From Deltaproteobacteria bacterium (GTDB lineage Bacteria; Myxococcota; B64-G9), in NCBI GenBank assembly GCA_016935365.1, contig JAFGRB010000112.1, forward strand, positions 1 to 43,046: a DNA stretch of 43,046 bases. The letters run 5' to 3'. The notes below the pieces were generated by a model. The model was not told where the DNA came from and searched no databases. It was given only the letters and a program-made list of their open reading frames with translations. This document shows positions 25,208 to 34,535 of this stretch, one piece after another. The translations under genes were made by a program, and so were the position numbers. Positions within the stretch are counted from its first letter, which is position 1. Each line of letters starts with the position of its first letter.

Positions 25208-26253
25208 GCATCCGCCACGCCGACGCCGCCTGGCTCAACCGAGAGCTGACCCGCTGGCTGCACCGGCGGCGCCATCCCCTGACGGCCACCTTCGAGCTTT
25301 GCTGGCGCTGCAACTTCCGCTGCATTCACTGCTACCTTCGGGGCCAGCCCGAGCCCGAGGCGCTCGAGCTCGGCGAGGTCTGCGCCCTGCTCGACGAGCT
25401 GGCCCAGGCGGGCTGCCTGGCCCTGTCGCTCACCGGCGGCGAGCCGCTCGTGCGCGAGGACTTCGACGCCATCCTGCGCGCCGCGGTGCAGCGCGGCTTT
25501 CTGGTCAGCGTGTTCACCAACGCGAGCCTGGTCGACGCTGCCCGGGCCGCGCGCTGGGCCGCGACCCCGCCGCGGATGATCGAGGTCTCGCTCTATGGGG
25601 CGAGCCCGGCGAGCTACGAGCTGATCACCGGCAGCGCTGCCGCCTTCGAGCGCACGCTGGCCGGCATCGATCGCCTGCTCGAGCAGGGCCTGGTGGTCTC
25701 GCTGAAAGCGATGCTGCAGCGCGACCTGGCCGCGGAGGTCGACGCGATGCGCGCGCTGGCAGCCGAGCGCGGCCTGGGCCTGCGCATCGATCCCGGCCTG
25801 GATCCGACCCTGGACGGCGATCCGGCGCCCACCGAGCTGAGGATCCCGGCCGCGCAGGCGGCCCGGATCGAGCTCGCCGATCCGGAGCGCGTCGAGCGCA
25901 TGCGCGCCTACCACGCGCGCTGGCAGGCGGCCGACGCGTCCCTGCGCGAGAGCCCCTGCGGCGCGGGCTATCACTCCTTCCACCTGGATCCGGCCGGCCG
26001 GCTCATGCCCTGCCTGCTCTTGCGCGAGCCCGCCCTGGACACCCGCAGCCTGGGCTTCGCGCAGGCCTGGCGCGAGCTGGGCCGCTGTGCGAGACCCGCC
26101 TTCGCGCCCGGCTCCGCCTGTGCGGGCTGCATGCTCCAGCACCTGTGCAGCCACTGCCCGGGCCTCGCGCGGCTGGGCTGCGGGCCGGACGACGAAGGCC
26201 AGCCTTACTACCACTGCGAATTGGCGCAGCACAGGGCTTCCGTGCTAGGATAG
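25204..26253 (+). CDS. Radical SAM/SPASM peptide maturase
   Basis: 349 residues from the GTG overlapping the PqqD stop. The radical SAM cluster motif is Cys36-NFR-Cys40-IH-Cys43, followed by LSLTGGEPLVREDF (75-88) for SAM binding and a TIM-barrel pattern. The C-terminus is a SPASM/twitch region with Cys252, Cys270, Cys295, Cys306, Cys309, Cys315, Cys318, Cys326 and Cys338, enough for two auxiliary Fe-S clusters. Such enzymes install thioether, C-C or related crosslinks on ribosomal peptides. The neighbouring PqqD-like protein and Gly/Cys-rich peptide make peptide modification its likely job; the chemistry is not predictable here. The end of the gene carries a predicted promoter for the next gene. 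Confidence 0.9.
   Translation: MSIRHADAAWLNRELTRWLHRRRHPLTATFELCWRCNFRCIHCYLRGQPEPEALELGEVCALLDELAQAGCLALSLTGGEPLVREDFDAILRAAVQRGFLVSVFTNASLVDAARAARWAATPPRMIEVSLYGASPASYELITGSAAAFERTLAGIDRLLEQGLVVSLKAMLQRDLAAEVDAMRALAAERGLGLRIDPGLDPTLDGDPAPTELRIPAAQAARIELADPERVERMRAYHARWQAADASLRESPCGAGYHSFHLDPAGRLMPCLLLREPALDTRSLGFAQAWRELGRCARPAFAPGSACAGCMLQHLCSHCPGLARLGCGPDDEGQPYYHCELAQHRASVLG
26243..26251 (+). promoter_or_regulatory. Internal promoter for the precursor peptide
   Basis: TGC-TAGGAT (26243-26251), an extended -10 at the very end of the radical SAM gene, with TTGGCG at 26221-26226 (19-bp spacer). The start point would be near 26258, before a GAGGAGG ribosome site. This would allow the peptide to be made in excess over its enzymes. 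Confidence 0.5.
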
Positions 26254-26280
26254 GGGTCGAGGAGGCCCGAGCGCAGCCAG

Positions 26281-26478
26281 ATGGGCAAGGAGCCGGCCCA
26301 CGATCCGCAGACCCCGTCCTCCAGGGCGCGCGAGCCCTACGAGCCGCCCCGCATCTCCTTTGTCGAGCTGGCCGTCGACGAGGCGCTGATGGGCATCTGC
26401 AAGGGCGGCCTGGGCGCGGGGCCCCTGGGCCCGGGCTGCAGCGGGGGGCCCTCCGGCTGCATGGGAGGCGGCAGCTGA
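26281..26478 (+). CDS. Candidate RiPP precursor peptide (Gly/Cys-rich)
   Basis: 65 residues, ATG 26281; GGAGG lies 15 bp upstream, longer than usual. The leader-like part (1-39) is charged and contains EPYEPPRISFVELAVDEALMG, a layout seen in other radical-SAM peptide precursors (aromatic/Pro stretch, then alternating hydrophobic residues and an acidic-EAL segment). The core-like part (40-65) starts CKGGLGAG and is about half glycine, with Cys40, Cys53 and Cys60, Ser54 and Ser58, and Ser65 as the last residue. There is no signal peptide or membrane segment. It lies between the maturase and the HPr-kinase-like gene, on the same strand. No transporter or dedicated peptidase is in the cassette itself. 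Confidence 0.78.
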   Translation: MGKEPAHDPQTPSSRAREPYEPPRISFVELAVDEALMGICKGGLGAGPLGPGCSGGPSGCMGGGS

Positions 26479-26501
26479 GCCCGCCTCGCGAGGCGGCCAC
26501 G

Positions 26502-27323
26502 GTGGAGATCGGCCGCATCGCCATTCGAGTCCACAACCCGGGATCGATTCCAGCCGCACTGCGCAACTTCGTCTCGGAGGGGCCCGCCTCCATCGACTGC
26601 CAGGGCCGTTTCGCAGCCGTCGAGACGCCGGCCGGGCCCGCGCTCTTCGACTCGGGCGGGGTGTGGCGCATCCACGGCTCCGCCCAGAGCGTGAGCCTCG
26701 TGCTGCGCGCGGCCGGGCGCGACTATCACCGCCTGGACCTCGATCCGGACCTGCTGGGCGGACGGGTCTGCCTGGACCCGGGGGGGATCGAGGACCGGGC
26801 TCTCTTCGCCCTGCGCGCGCCCATGCTCGAGCTGTGGTGCTCCTTTCTGCTCATGCGCGGTACGGGGCTTCTGGTGCACGGCTGCGGCTGGCTCATAGAC
26901 GGTCGGGTGCACGTCTTCGCCGGGCCTTCCGGGGCGGGCAAGACGACCCTGGCGCGCCTCATCGAGCGCGCGGGCGCCGGCGAGCTGCTGTCCGACGACC
27001 GGCTGGTGATCCGCCCGGAGGCGGGCGCGGGCTTTGCCGTCTGCGGCACGCCCTGGCACGGCGAGGCGCGCTTCGCCTCGCCGGCCTGCGGGCCGCTGGC
27101 CGGGCTGTACTTCCTGCGCCATGCGCCCGCACACGCCCTGCGGCCCCTGAGCCCGCGCCGCGCGGCCGAGGTGCTGTTCGCGTGCTGCTTCGTGGCCGGC
27201 TGGCCGCGCGAGGGGCTCGCGCACGTGCTGGACACCGCGGCCCGGATCGCCGAGTCGGTGCCGGCCTGGGAGCTCGCCTTCGCACCGCGCGACGACGTGC
27301 TGGAGTGTCTGGAGATCGCTTGA
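26502..27323 (+). CDS. HPr-kinase-like protein of the RiPP cassette
   Basis: 273 residues from GTG 26502 (GAGG nine bases upstream), 23 bp after the precursor stop. Walker A is G141-PSGAGKTT149. LLSDDRLVI (162-170) holds the acidic pair expected for the HprK fold, and GTPWHGE (182-188) matches the HprK-like proteins of peptide clusters. In lasso-peptide clusters such homologues phosphorylate the side chain of the C-terminal serine; the adjacent precursor also ends in serine. It also resembles the ScmC-type component of radical SAM/PqqD cassettes, as far as I recall. An N-terminal beta domain (1-110) precedes the kinase core. Peptide phosphorylation is an inference. Confidence 0.78.
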   Translation: MEIGRIAIRVHNPGSIPAALRNFVSEGPASIDCQGRFAAVETPAGPALFDSGGVWRIHGSAQSVSLVLRAAGRDYHRLDLDPDLLGGRVCLDPGGIEDRALFALRAPMLELWCSFLLMRGTGLLVHGCGWLIDGRVHVFAGPSGAGKTTLARLIERAGAGELLSDDRLVIRPEAGAGFAVCGTPWHGEARFASPACGPLAGLYFLRHAPAHALRPLSPRRAAEVLFACCFVAGWPREGLAHVLDTAARIAESVPAWELAFAPRDDVLECLEIA

Positions 27324-27334
27324 GTGGACGACGC

Positions 27335-27500
27335 ATAAACCCCAAAGGGGCTTTATACATCTCATAACTAACGCAAGGATTGGCCGGTCTCTGAGATCCT
27401 CCGAGAGCCCCGTAAGGGGCGCAACAACATATAGCGGTTTACGGGCGTCGAGCGAAGCGAGCATGCCCGTAAGGCGCTATACGTTATCTCGCCCCTCTGG
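27335..27500. repeat. GC palindromes (dispersed repeat family, site 2)
   Basis: After the cassette: ATAAA-CCCC-AAA-GGGG-CTTTAT (27335-27356, possibly the cassette terminator), GCCCC-GTAA-GGGGC near 27413, and CGCCCC-TCT-GGGGC near 27490. The run GGCTTTATACATCTCA plus a following CGCAAGGA is shared with the 42.1-kb site, pointing to one element family. Confidence 0.7.
27430..27481. repeat. 52-bp hairpin between the cassette and hypE
   Basis: TATAGCG (27430-27436) pairs with CGCTATA (27475-27481), and TTACGGGC pairs with GCCCGTAA inside. The loop is about 18 bp and itself contains GCGAAGCGAGC. It lies between two convergent genes and could block read-through in both directions. Confidence 0.7.
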
Positions 27501-27545
27501 GGCTCGGAACCCGAACGCGCTTCGAAGACGGCTGCCGGCGAGCGG

Positions 27546-28559
27546 TCAGCAGATCCGCGGCAGGGGCTCGCCCTCGGCGCGGTCGAGCAGGCGGCTGCCG
27601 CCGATCGAGGTCCTGAGCACGACCCTGCCCGGATGCTCGGCGACCGCACGGCCGATCTCGGCCAGCCCCGTCACCTCGGGCCGCGCGCCGAGCACGTCCG
27701 CCGCCTGGGCCGCGTCGCCGTCGGCCACCACGGCCACGAAGCGCCCCTCGCAGGCGAGGGCCAGGGGATCCAGCCCCAGGATCTCGCACGCCGCGCGGGT
27801 GGGCTCCGAGACCGGGATGCGGGCCTCGTCGATCTCGAAGCCCACGCCGGAGGCGCCGGCGATCTCGCACAGCGTGCCCGCCAGCCCGCCCCGGGTCGGA
27901 TCGCGCAGGCAGCGCACGCCGTGCACGGCCTCGCACAGCGCGACCGCGGCCCCGGCCACCGAGGCGCAGTCCGAGCGCAGCGCGTCCCCGCCGAGCTCGA
28001 TGCCCGCCCTCACCGACATGATGGCCGCGCCGTGATCGCCCACCGGCCCGCTGAGCAGGATCCGGTCACCGGGCCTGGCCCGGTGCCCGCTCACCTCGAC
28101 GCCCGGCAGGACCTCGCCCACGCCGGTCGTGGCGATGTAGACCCCGTCGCCGTGCCCGCGGGGCACGACCTTCGTGTCGCCGGTGACGAGCTCCACGCCG
28201 GCGCGGCCGATCTCCGCGGCCATGCTGGCCACGATGCGCTCCAGGTCGGCCATCGGCAGGCCTTCCTCGAGCACGAAGGCCGCGGCCAGCGACCGGGGCC
28301 GGGCGCCGCACATGGCCACGTCGTTGACCGTGCCGCAGACCGCCAGCTTGCCGATATCGCCGCCCGGGAAGAAGAGGGGATCGACGACGAAGGCGTCGGT
28401 GGACATGGCCAGCGGCCCGCTCAGGTCCAGCCGGGCCCCGTCGTCCAGCAAGGCCAGCCGCTCGTTGTGGAAGTGGGTCAAGAAGAGCTCCCGCACCAGG
28501 CGCGAGGTGGCCTGCCCGCCGCCGCCGTGCGCGAGCTGGATCTGGGTATCCGCGCTCAT
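27546..28559 (-). CDS. hypE: Hydrogenase maturation factor HypE
   Basis: 337 residues from ATG 28559 (an alternative ATG lies at 28577). HypE dehydrates a carbamoyl group on its C-terminal cysteine to thiocyanate, giving the CN ligands of the [NiFe] active site. The protein ends PRIC, with the required terminal Cys. The N-terminal LAHGGGGQ, GDIGKLAVCGTVNDVAMCGA, VTGDTKVVPRG and RDPTRGGLAGTL match the PurM-like ATP-binding fold of the family. Unlike the other hyp genes it is separated from hypD by an oppositely oriented gene. Confidence 0.95.
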   Translation of the reverse strand: MSADTQIQLAHGGGGQATSRLVRELFLTHFHNERLALLDDGARLDLSGPLAMSTDAFVVDPLFFPGGDIGKLAVCGTVNDVAMCGARPRSLAAAFVLEEGLPMADLERIVASMAAEIGRAGVELVTGDTKVVPRGHGDGVYIATTGVGEVLPGVEVSGHRARPGDRILLSGPVGDHGAAIMSVRAGIELGGDALRSDCASVAGAAVALCEAVHGVRCLRDPTRGGLAGTLCEIAGASGVGFEIDEARIPVSEPTRAACEILGLDPLALACEGRFVAVVADGDAAQAADVLGARPEVTGLAEIGRAVAEHPGRVVLRTSIGGSRLLDRAEGEPLPRIC

Positions 28560-28567
28560 GGAGGCCG

Positions 28568-28643
28568 AGCCTAGCACATGCGCCGCGCGCTGCGAAGAAG
28601 TCTCCCGCCTCCCCTTGATCCACCTGCACCCGCGTGCTAGGTC
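28568..28643. promoter_or_regulatory. Divergent promoters of hypE and the 28664 gene
   Basis: Plus: TTGATC (28615-28620), a 17-bp spacer and TAGGTC (28638-28643, preceded by TGC). Minus: TTCGCA (28596-28591), a 17-bp spacer and TAGGCT (28573-28568, preceded by TGC). The minus -10 lies only 8 bp from the hypE ATG, so hypE mRNA would be nearly leaderless. Confidence 0.5.
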
Positions 28644-28663
28644 TTGAGACCAGGAGGCCTCTC

Positions 28664-29263
28664 TTGCGCCCGGTCCGCCTGCTCGCGCTCGCGCTCGGCT
28701 GCCTGCTCGCCCCGCCGGCGGCCGCCCAGACCGTGGTCGACCTGGACCTGGGCAGCGCAGCCGAGCTGCTCTCCCAGCACCGGATGGGCCGGGCGATCGG
28801 CTTCTTGAAGGTGCTCGCGACCAACTACCGCCAGAGCACGAACATCCGCATCCAGTCCCGCAAGCACAAGACCGAGCTCGCCATCCTGGCCCGGGCGCTC
28901 AGGACGGACTTCGACGGCTCGGGCACGGGCTACGTCCGCGGCCCCAACATCTGGCGGGTCTACAACGACGTTGGCGGCCGGGTCTTTCTGGCCGCCTCCC
29001 TGCTCGACCGCAAGGCCGTCCTGCTCGCGACCGACCTCGACTACCTCAAGGGCATGCTCGCCTACGAGATCCTGCAGCTGATCCAGCAGGGCGACATGTC
29101 CATCTCCCAGGGAAAACGCCACGCGCAGCTGCTGCATATCGAGATGCAGGTGATCGAGGACGAGTATGGCGAGCGGAGCATCTCGTTCTTCGGCCACGGA
29201 GAGAAGCACCAGCTGGTGGGCAAGCTGATCGTCATCGAGCCGCCCGACTTCTGCTGGGATTGA
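28664..29263 (+). CDS. Secreted protein of unknown function
   Basis: 199 residues. The TTG at 28664 is preferred over GTG 28634 because AGGAGG lies just upstream and a clean signal peptide follows (RLLALALGCLLAPPAAAQ). The mature part is mixed alpha/beta (AELLSQHRMGRAIGFLKVL; AYEILQLIQQGDMSISQGKR; HIEMQVIEDEYGER) and ends DFCWD. No family is recognised. It is wedged on the opposite strand between hypE and hypD; being exported, it is unlikely to act in cytoplasmic hydrogenase maturation, but it might relate to a hydrogenase outside the window. Confidence 0.75.
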   Translation: MRPVRLLALALGCLLAPPAAAQTVVDLDLGSAAELLSQHRMGRAIGFLKVLATNYRQSTNIRIQSRKHKTELAILARALRTDFDGSGTGYVRGPNIWRVYNDVGGRVFLAASLLDRKAVLLATDLDYLKGMLAYEILQLIQQGDMSISQGKRHAQLLHIEMQVIEDEYGERSISFFGHGEKHQLVGKLIVIEPPDFCWD

Positions 29264-29289
29264 GCCCCTGCGCCCGCACCGCAAGACCA

Positions 29290-29450
29290 CGCCCCGCACC
29301 GCAAGACCACCCCCCGCACCGCAAGCCCCGCATCGCGGATCGGCCCTTCTGGCAAGGAGGTGACGAGGGCCGACGCGGAGCGACCTCCCGGTCGTGAGCA
29401 TCGGCCCGAGGAAGCCGACGCCGACAGAATGGCCGAGGCGCGATGCGCTT
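29290..29450 (-). repeat. Left arm of a roughly 150-bp inverted repeat flanking hypD-hypC
   Basis: Read on the minus strand, this segment matches 30877-31030 almost base for base for about 150 bp (GCATCGCGCCTCGGCC..., GCTCACGACCGGGAGGTCGC, CCTTGCCAG...GGGCCGATCC, GGGGCTTGCGGTGCGGG). It starts a few bases after the hypD stop. Its distal end holds three short tandem copies of CGCACCGCAAGACCAC type. No coding signal is seen in 29264-29451. Confidence 0.85.
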
Positions 29451-29451
29451 C

Positions 29452-30549
29452 TCAACGGCTGTAGCGGTAATACGCGGCGCAGCTGCCCTCGGATGACACC
29501 ATGCAGGGTCCGATCGGGGTGGCGGGCGTGCAACTGCGGCCGAACAGGGCGCACCCGTCTGGCCGCAAGGCCCCCACCAGCACCTCGCCGCAGCGGCAGC
29601 CCGGCCGCCCCTTGCTCGGGGCCACCTCCACCGGGTGGCGCAGGCGGGCGTCGAAGGCGGCCTGGGACGCCCTCAGGCCGAGCCCGCTCGCCGGGATCGC
29701 GCCCAGTCCGCGCCAGGTGCTGTCGACCGGCTCGTAGACCGAGCCCATCAGCTCGAGCGCCCGGAGGTTGCCCTCCGGACGGACCGCGCTGCGGTACTCG
29801 ACCTCCACCTCGGCCCGTCCGTCGCGCATCTGCCGCAGCAGCATCCAGATCGCCAGCAGGATGTCGCCCGGCTCGAAGCCCGCCACCACGCAGGGCACCC
29901 CGTGCTGCCGGGCCACCGGCGAGTAAGCGTCCGAGCCGATGATGGTGCTGACGTGCCCGGGCATGAGGAAGCCGTGGACCGAGAAGTCCTCGCGGGCGAC
30001 GAGCGCCTCGAGCGCGGGCGGGACGAGCTTGTGGGCGGCGAGCACGGAGAAGTTGGTAAGGCCGGCGGCGCTCCGGACGGCCGCGGCCACGGTGGGCGCG
30101 GTGGTCTCGAATCCGACGCCTGCGAAGATGACCTGGCGCTCCGGCGAGCGCCGGGCCAGCGCCACGGCGTCCAGCGGCGAGTAGACCACCCGGACGTCCG
30201 CGCCCGAGGCGCGCGCTCTCTCGAGGCTCCCGCTGGAGCCGGGCACGCGCAGCATGTCCCCGAAGGTGCACAGGCATACCCCGTCGAGCCCGGCCATGGC
30301 GATGGCCCGATCGATGTCCTCGTCCGGCGTGACGCAGACCGGGCAGCCGGGGCCCGAGAGCAGCTCGATCGACTCGGGCAGCAGCGAGGGCAGCCCGCTG
30401 CGCCGGATGGCCACGGTGTGGGTCCCGCAGACCTCCATCAGCCGGACCGTGCCCAGGCCCTCGGCCAGGTCGCGGATTGCCCGCGCCAGCGCGCTGGCCG
30501 CATCGGCCGAGCGGAGCAGGGCCGCGAGCGCTGCCCGCTCGTCAGTCAC
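29452..30549 (-). CDS. hypD: Hydrogenase maturation factor HypD
   Basis: 365 residues, GTG start overlapping the hypC end by 8 bp. HypD carries a [4Fe-4S] cluster and, with HypC, forms the scaffold on which Fe(CN)2CO is built. Family motifs are MEVCGTHTVAIRRSG (39-53), GPGCPVCVTP, GFETTAPT and MPGHVSTIIG. The C-terminal cysteine set is CRCGEVLVGALRPDGCALFG followed by IGPCMVSSEGSC. Length is normal. A stop codon directly abuts the left inverted-repeat arm. Confidence 0.96.
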   Translation of the reverse strand: MTDERAALAALLRSADAASALARAIRDLAEGLGTVRLMEVCGTHTVAIRRSGLPSLLPESIELLSGPGCPVCVTPDEDIDRAIAMAGLDGVCLCTFGDMLRVPGSSGSLERARASGADVRVVYSPLDAVALARRSPERQVIFAGVGFETTAPTVAAAVRSAAGLTNFSVLAAHKLVPPALEALVAREDFSVHGFLMPGHVSTIIGSDAYSPVARQHGVPCVVAGFEPGDILLAIWMLLRQMRDGRAEVEVEYRSAVRPEGNLRALELMGSVYEPVDSTWRGLGAIPASGLGLRASQAAFDARLRHPVEVAPSKGRPGCRCGEVLVGALRPDGCALFGRSCTPATPIGPCMVSSEGSCAAYYRYSR

Positions 30550-30781
30550 CCCCCGCCTCCTGCTCGCCGGCGGCCATGAGCTCCCGGAGCAGGGCCAGCG
30601 TCTCGGCCGCCTCGGCGGCCTCCAGCCGCTCGATGGCGAAGCCCGCGTGCACCAGCACGTGATCGCCGCAGGCCACGTCCGGCATGAGCGCGAAGCTGAC
30701 CTCGCGCACCACGCCGCCCTGCTCCACCTTGCCGATCTCGCCCTGCTTCTCGATCACCCGCATGGGAATCGCGAGACACAT
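30542..30781 (-). CDS. hypC: Hydrogenase maturation chaperone HypC
   Basis: 79 residues from ATG 30781 with GAGGAGGTAACG upstream. The N-terminal MCLAIPMRV supplies the essential Cys2, and DHVLVHAGFAIERL contains the conserved His region. HypC/HupF proteins bind the iron unit with HypD and chaperone the hydrogenase large subunit. It overlaps hypD and is separated from hypF by the 276-bp repeat region. Confidence 0.96.
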   Translation of the reverse strand: MCLAIPMRVIEKQGEIGKVEQGGVVREVSFALMPDVACGDHVLVHAGFAIERLEAAEAAETLALLRELMAAGEQEAGGD

Positions 30782-30795
30782 CGTTACCTCCTCGA

Positions 30796-31030
30796 GCGCA
30801 TCGCGCCTCGGCCCTTCTGGTCGGCGGTGGCTTCCTCGGGCCAATGCTCACGACCGGGACGCAGTATCGCCAAGGTACGCATCGCGCCTCGGCCCTTCTG
30901 GTCGGCGTCTGCTTCCTCGGGCCGATGCTCACGACCGGGAGGTCGCTCCGCGCCGGCCCTCGTCGCCTCCTTGCCAGCAGGGCCGATCCGCGATGCGGGG
31001 CTTGCGGTGCGGGCGGTGGTCTTGCGGTAC
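30796..31030 (+). repeat. Right arm of the hypD-hypC inverted repeat, with a partial tandem copy
   Basis: The hypF-hypC gap (30782-31058) is filled by this element. A partial copy at about 30796-30860 and a full copy at about 30877-31030 lie in direct orientation, 81 bp apart, both starting GCATCGCGCCTCGGCCCTTC. The full copy is the inverted partner of 29290-29450. No open frame in it looks coding. Confidence 0.85.
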
Positions 31031-31058
31031 TCACCCGAATGTGGATCCGCTTCGGTTA

Positions 31059-33365
<2,307 letters not shown>

Positions 33366-33375
33366 TCGCCCACCC

Positions 33376-34044
33376 TCAGACGCGGGTGGCTTTCTTGCGC
33401 GCCACCGCCTCGCGCAGCCAGCCGTAGAAGGCATCCAGCCCCTCGCCCGTCTTGCAGGAGATGTCGAAGATGCGCATGTCCGGGTGCACGTCCCGGGCGT
33501 GGGCGTGGATCTTGTCCAGATCGGCGTCCAGGTGCGGGAGCAGATCGATCTTGTTGACCAGCATGACGCCCGAGACCTGGAACATGAGCGGGTACTTCTT
33601 GGGCTTGTCGTCGCCCTCGGTCACGGAGAACAGCACCAGCTTCTCGTCCTCGCCCACGTCGAACTCGGCCGGGCAGACCAGGTTGCCGACGTTCTCGACG
33701 AAGAGCAGATCGAGCGCGTCCAGGTCCATCTCGTCCACGACCGGCGCGATCATGTTGCCGTCGATGTGGCAGGCCCCGCGGGTGTTGATCTGGTGGGCGA
33801 ACGCCGCCCCGGCGGCCTCGATCCGATCGGCGTCCAGCGAGGTCTGGATGTCGCCCTCGATCACGCCGATGGCGAGCTCGCCGGCCAGCGCGGAGATGCA
33901 GTGCTCGAGCAGGGTGGTCTTGCCCGCGCCCGGCGAGCTCATCAGGTTCAGCACCAGCAGCCCGTGCTCGTCGAAGCGGCGCTTGTTGGCTGCGGACACG
34001 CGCCGGTTGGCGTCCAGAATATCCTGCACCAGCGTGACTTTCAT
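33376..34044 (-). CDS. hypB: Nickel-insertion GTPase HypB
   Basis: 222 residues from ATG 34044, overlapping the hypA stop (ATGA). G1 loop SSPGAGKTT (36-44), EGDIQTSLDADRI, HIDGNMI, LFVENVGNLVCPAEFD and VNKIDLLPHLD are all family motifs. It works with HypA to insert nickel into the hydrogenase large subunit. It lacks both the His-rich stretch and the N-terminal CxxCGC nickel site found in some homologues, leaving only the metal-binding residues of the G domain. Confidence 0.95.
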   Translation of the reverse strand: MKVTLVQDILDANRRVSAANKRRFDEHGLLVLNLMSSPGAGKTTLLEHCISALAGELAIGVIEGDIQTSLDADRIEAAGAAFAHQINTRGACHIDGNMIAPVVDEMDLDALDLLFVENVGNLVCPAEFDVGEDEKLVLFSVTEGDDKPKKYPLMFQVSGVMLVNKIDLLPHLDADLDKIHAHARDVHPDMRIFDISCKTGEGLDAFYGWLREAVARKKATRV

Positions 34045-34397
34045 GGGCTCTCGCCTCCCTCGCCCCACATTTCGACCAGATCCAGTTCCTTGCCGGAGAG
34101 GATCTCGAGCAAGGGCGCACCGCAGCGCGGGCAGAAAAAGACATAGTCCTCCACGGCCACGTCCTCGTCGCAGCGCTCGCAGCGGGCCACCAGCGGCACC
34201 GTCTCCATGCGCATCTCGGCCCCTTCGGCCAGCGTGCCCTGGCCCACGACCTCGAACGCCGCGCTCAGCAGCTCGGGCACCACCATGCGGAAAGCGCCGA
34301 TCCGGAGCTTCATGCCGCTCACACGGCTCATGCCGGCCTGGCGCGCCTGCGCCTCGACCACCTTCAGCAGCTCTACCGCGATGGATGCCTCGTGCAT
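34041..34397 (-). CDS. hypA: Nickel chaperone HypA
   Basis: 118 residues from ATG 34397. The N-terminal MHE supplies the nickel ligand His2. The zinc site is CERC plus CPRC (CX2C...CX2C) in the middle of the protein. Length and order fit HypA/HybF. It is the first gene of the hypABFCD operon and overlaps hypB by four bases. Confidence 0.95.
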   Translation of the reverse strand: MHEASIAVELLKVVEAQARQAGMSRVSGMKLRIGAFRMVVPELLSAAFEVVGQGTLAEGAEMRMETVPLVARCERCDEDVAVEDYVFFCPRCGAPLLEILSGKELDLVEMWGEGGESP

Positions 34398-34431
34398 GGA
34401 TCCGGCTCCTCGGTCAAGGCCAGGCCTCCGG

Positions 34432-34460
34432 AGTCTATGGTGAGAACACGAACATGTAAA
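34432..34460 (-). promoter_or_regulatory. Promoter of the hypABFCD operon
   Basis: Minus-strand TTTACA (34460-34455), a 17-bp spacer and TAGACT (34437-34432). It lies about 35 bp before the hypA start. No NtrC/sigma54-type GG-N10-GC element was noticed. Confidence 0.6.
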
Positions 34461-34516
34461 GCGAGCTCGGGATGACGACGGGCCCGAACACCGTTCTTCT
34501 CGAAGGCCGGTTGTGC

Positions 34517-34525
34517 TGCTAGACT
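34517..34525 (+). promoter_or_regulatory. Extended -10 for the TPR/transglutaminase pair
   Basis: TGC-TAGACT, 10 bp before the GTG at 34536, divergent from the hyp promoter. The transcript would have almost no leader, which fits the absence of a properly spaced ribosome site. Confidence 0.4.
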
Positions 34526-34535
34526 CCGGCTCGGA

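Noticed and set aside
30782..31058. A gene in the hypF-hypC gap
   Set aside because: All frames there are read from the repeat elements and give low-complexity products without a start site.
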